Made by a program: the position numbers and the translations under genes
Notes under the pieces: model-generated
The model's input: the letters and a program-made list of their open reading frames with translations, nothing else
Told to the model about the DNA's origin: nothing
Databases searched by the model: none
Assembly: GCA_016201105.1 (NCBI GenBank)
Contig: JACQDN010000058.1
Location: forward strand, 1-64,000
From: Pseudomonadota bacterium
GTDB taxonomy: Bacteria > Pseudomonadota > Alphaproteobacteria > Micropepsales > Micropepsaceae
Direction of reading: 5' to 3'
DNA: 64,000 bases
Part shown: positions 62,630 through 64,000 of the stretch, one piece after another
How positions within the stretch are numbered: the stretch's first letter is position 1
Layout: each line of letters begins with the position of its first letter

Positions 62630-64000
62630 ATGACCGCCATCAAATCGGCAATCTCATCCACCGCTGCCGCGTTCAAAGCCAACGCGGCGGCGATGGGAAA
62701 ACTTGTCGACGAGCTGAAATCGCGCATGGCTGTTGCCGCGCTGGGCGGCGACGAGCGCTCGCGCAAGCGGCACACCGAACGCGGTAAGCTTTTGCCGCGC
62801 GAGCGGGTCGAACGTCTGGTCGATCCCGGCTCGCCGTTTCTGGAGCTTTCTCCGCTCGCCGCGTTCGGCATGTATGAAGGCGACATTCACGCCGCCGGCA
62901 TCATCACCGGAATCGGCCGCGTCTCGGGCCGCGAATGCGCGATCGTGTGCAACGACGCCACCATCAAAGGCGGCACCTATTATCCCATCACCGTGAAAAA
63001 GCATCTGCGGGCACAGGAGATCGCGCGCGAGAACCGGCTGCCTTGCATCTATCTGGTGGACTCGGGCGGCGCGAACCTGCCGAATCAGGCCGAGATCTTT
63101 CCCGACCGCGATCATTTCGGGCGCATCTTCTTCAATCAGGCGACGCTGTCGGCGGCCGGCATTCCGCAGATCGCCAGCGTGATGGGCTCCTGCACCGCGG
63201 GCGGCGCCTATGTCCCCGCCATGAGCGACGAAACCATCATCGTCAAAGGGCAGGGCACGATCTTTCTCGCTGGTCCGCCGCTGGTGAAGGCGGCGACCGG
63301 GGAAGTCGTCACGGCCGAGGATCTCGGCGGCGCAGACGTGCACGCCAAGATTTCCGGCGTTGCCGATCACTATGCCAATGACGACAGCCACGCGCTCGCC
63401 ATTGCCCGGCGCATCGTCGCCAATCTCAACACCGAGAAGAGGCCGAATATTCCAATCGCTCCGCCGCGCCCCCCGCTTTACGATCCCTCCGAACTCGACG
63501 GCATCGTGCCGCCGTCGCTGTCCGTCCAATATGACGCGCGCGAGGTGATTGCGCGGCTGGTGGACGCATCGGAACTCGACGAGTTCAAGAAACTCTACGG
63601 CACCACCATCGTCACCGGTTTTGCGCGCATCGAAGGCATGCCGGTTGGCATCGTCGCCAACAACGGCATTCTGTTCTCGGAATCGGCTCTCAAAGCGGCG
63701 CACTTCATCGAGCTGTGCTGCCAGCGGCGCATTCCGCTCTTGTTCCTCCAGAACATCGCGGGCTTCATGGTGGGACGCAAATACGAGTCCGGCGGTATCG
63801 CCAAGGACGGCGCCAAGATGGTGACGGCGGTGGCTTGCGCGCAGGTGCCCAAGATCACGCTCATCGTCGGTGGTTCGTACGGCGCAGGCAACTACGGCAT
63901 GTGCGGGCGCGCCTATTCTCCGCGTTTCCTTTTCTCCTGGCCCAACAGCCGCATCTCGGTGATGGGTGGCGAGCAGGCGGCCAGCGTTCTTGCCGCTGTC
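62630..64000 (+). CDS. mccB: 3-Methylcrotonyl-CoA carboxylase beta subunit (cut by window end)
   Basis: Carboxyltransferase of the leucine pathway; 457 residues visible from ATG 62630, open to the last base. Blocks: [59 protein letters not shown] and [20 protein letters not shown], typical of MccB rather than PccB. The start codon lies just behind a Shine-Dalgarno (GGAGGTGA) that belongs to repeat copy B. The biotin subunit mccA is presumably downstream. Confidence 0.95.
   Translation, partial: MTAIKSAISSTAAAFKANAAAMGKLVDELKSRMAVAALGGDERSRKRHTERGKLLPRERVERLVDPGSPFLELSPLAAFGMYEGDIHAAGIITGIGRVSGRECAIVCNDATIKGGTYYPITVKKHLRAQEIARENRLPCIYLVDSGGANLPNQAEIFPDRDHFGRIFFNQATLSAAGIPQIASVMGSCTAGGAYVPAMSDETIIVKGQGTIFLAGPPLVKAATGEVVTAEDLGGADVHAKISGVADHYANDDSHALAIARRIVANLNTEKRPNIPIAPPRPPLYDPSELDGIVPPSLSVQYDAREVIARLVDASELDEFKKLYGTTIVTGFARIEGMPVGIVANNGILFSESALKAAHFIELCCQRRIPLLFLQNIAGFMVGRKYESGGIAKDGAKMVTAVACAQVPKITLIVGGSYGAGNYGMCGRAYSPRFLFSWPNSRISVMGGEQAASVLAAV

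Overview
The window is a chromosomal segment of a GC-rich alphaproteobacterium. The lineage call is an inference from three things: the rpoBC-str-S10-spc-alpha ribosomal order, an ATP12 F1-ATPase assembly chaperone beside an RluC-type pseudouridine synthase and a propionyl-CoA carboxylase gene, and an Fe-S APS/PAPS reductase paired with a siroheme synthase. I cannot fix the genus from the sequence alone.

Layout. 1-5.7 kb holds the 3' part of rpoB and all of rpoC, closed by a strong terminator. 5.8-18.4 kb is an accessory block lying where many alphaproteobacteria run straight from rpoC to rpsL. It carries a DUF2946 protein with a heavy-metal RND efflux operon, an Ada/AlkA fusion glycosylase overlapping ogt, a four-gene flavin/heme-type redox cluster behind a Fur-like box, a frameshifted MAPEG gene, and a YafQ/DinJ-type toxin-antitoxin pair with a perfect palindromic operator. 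18.5-37.4 kb is the ribosomal super-cluster (rpsL to rplQ, including fusA, tuf, secY, adk and rpoA), with two clear sigma70-type promoters (before rpsL and before rpsM) and a terminator after rplQ. Several ribosomal proteins carry Lys/Ala-rich extensions.

37.4-45.6 kb holds a DegP/DegQ protease, rarA, a fluoride-resistance locus on the minus strand (promoter, crcB-type fluoride riboswitch, a decayed cation/proton antiporter, crcB, DUF190), then rluC, a two-cupin protein and ATP12. 45.6-57.1 kb holds pccB and pccA, separated by an M15-like peptidase, a glycine-zipper lipoprotein, DUF2199, a secreted RidA-like protein, an M28 peptidase and a dioxygenase remnant. After pccA come an S41-like protease, acylphosphatase, a small membrane protein and lipB. 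57.1-64 kb holds a lone FliN/SpoA-domain protein, siroheme synthase with cysH, tRNA-Leu(GAG), and a leucine-degradation group (isovaleryl-CoA dehydrogenase, thiolase, and 3-methylcrotonyl-CoA carboxylase beta subunit cut by the window end) interrupted by an antisense CBS-like membrane gene.

The most interesting material is (1) the putative iron-regulated flavinylated electron-transfer cluster at 14.4-17.2 kb, (2) the fluoride riboswitch at 42.58-42.65 kb whose first downstream gene has decayed while crcB is intact, and (3) a ~135-bp dispersed inverted-repeat element present twice in opposite orientation, one copy of which supplies the ribosome binding site of mccB.
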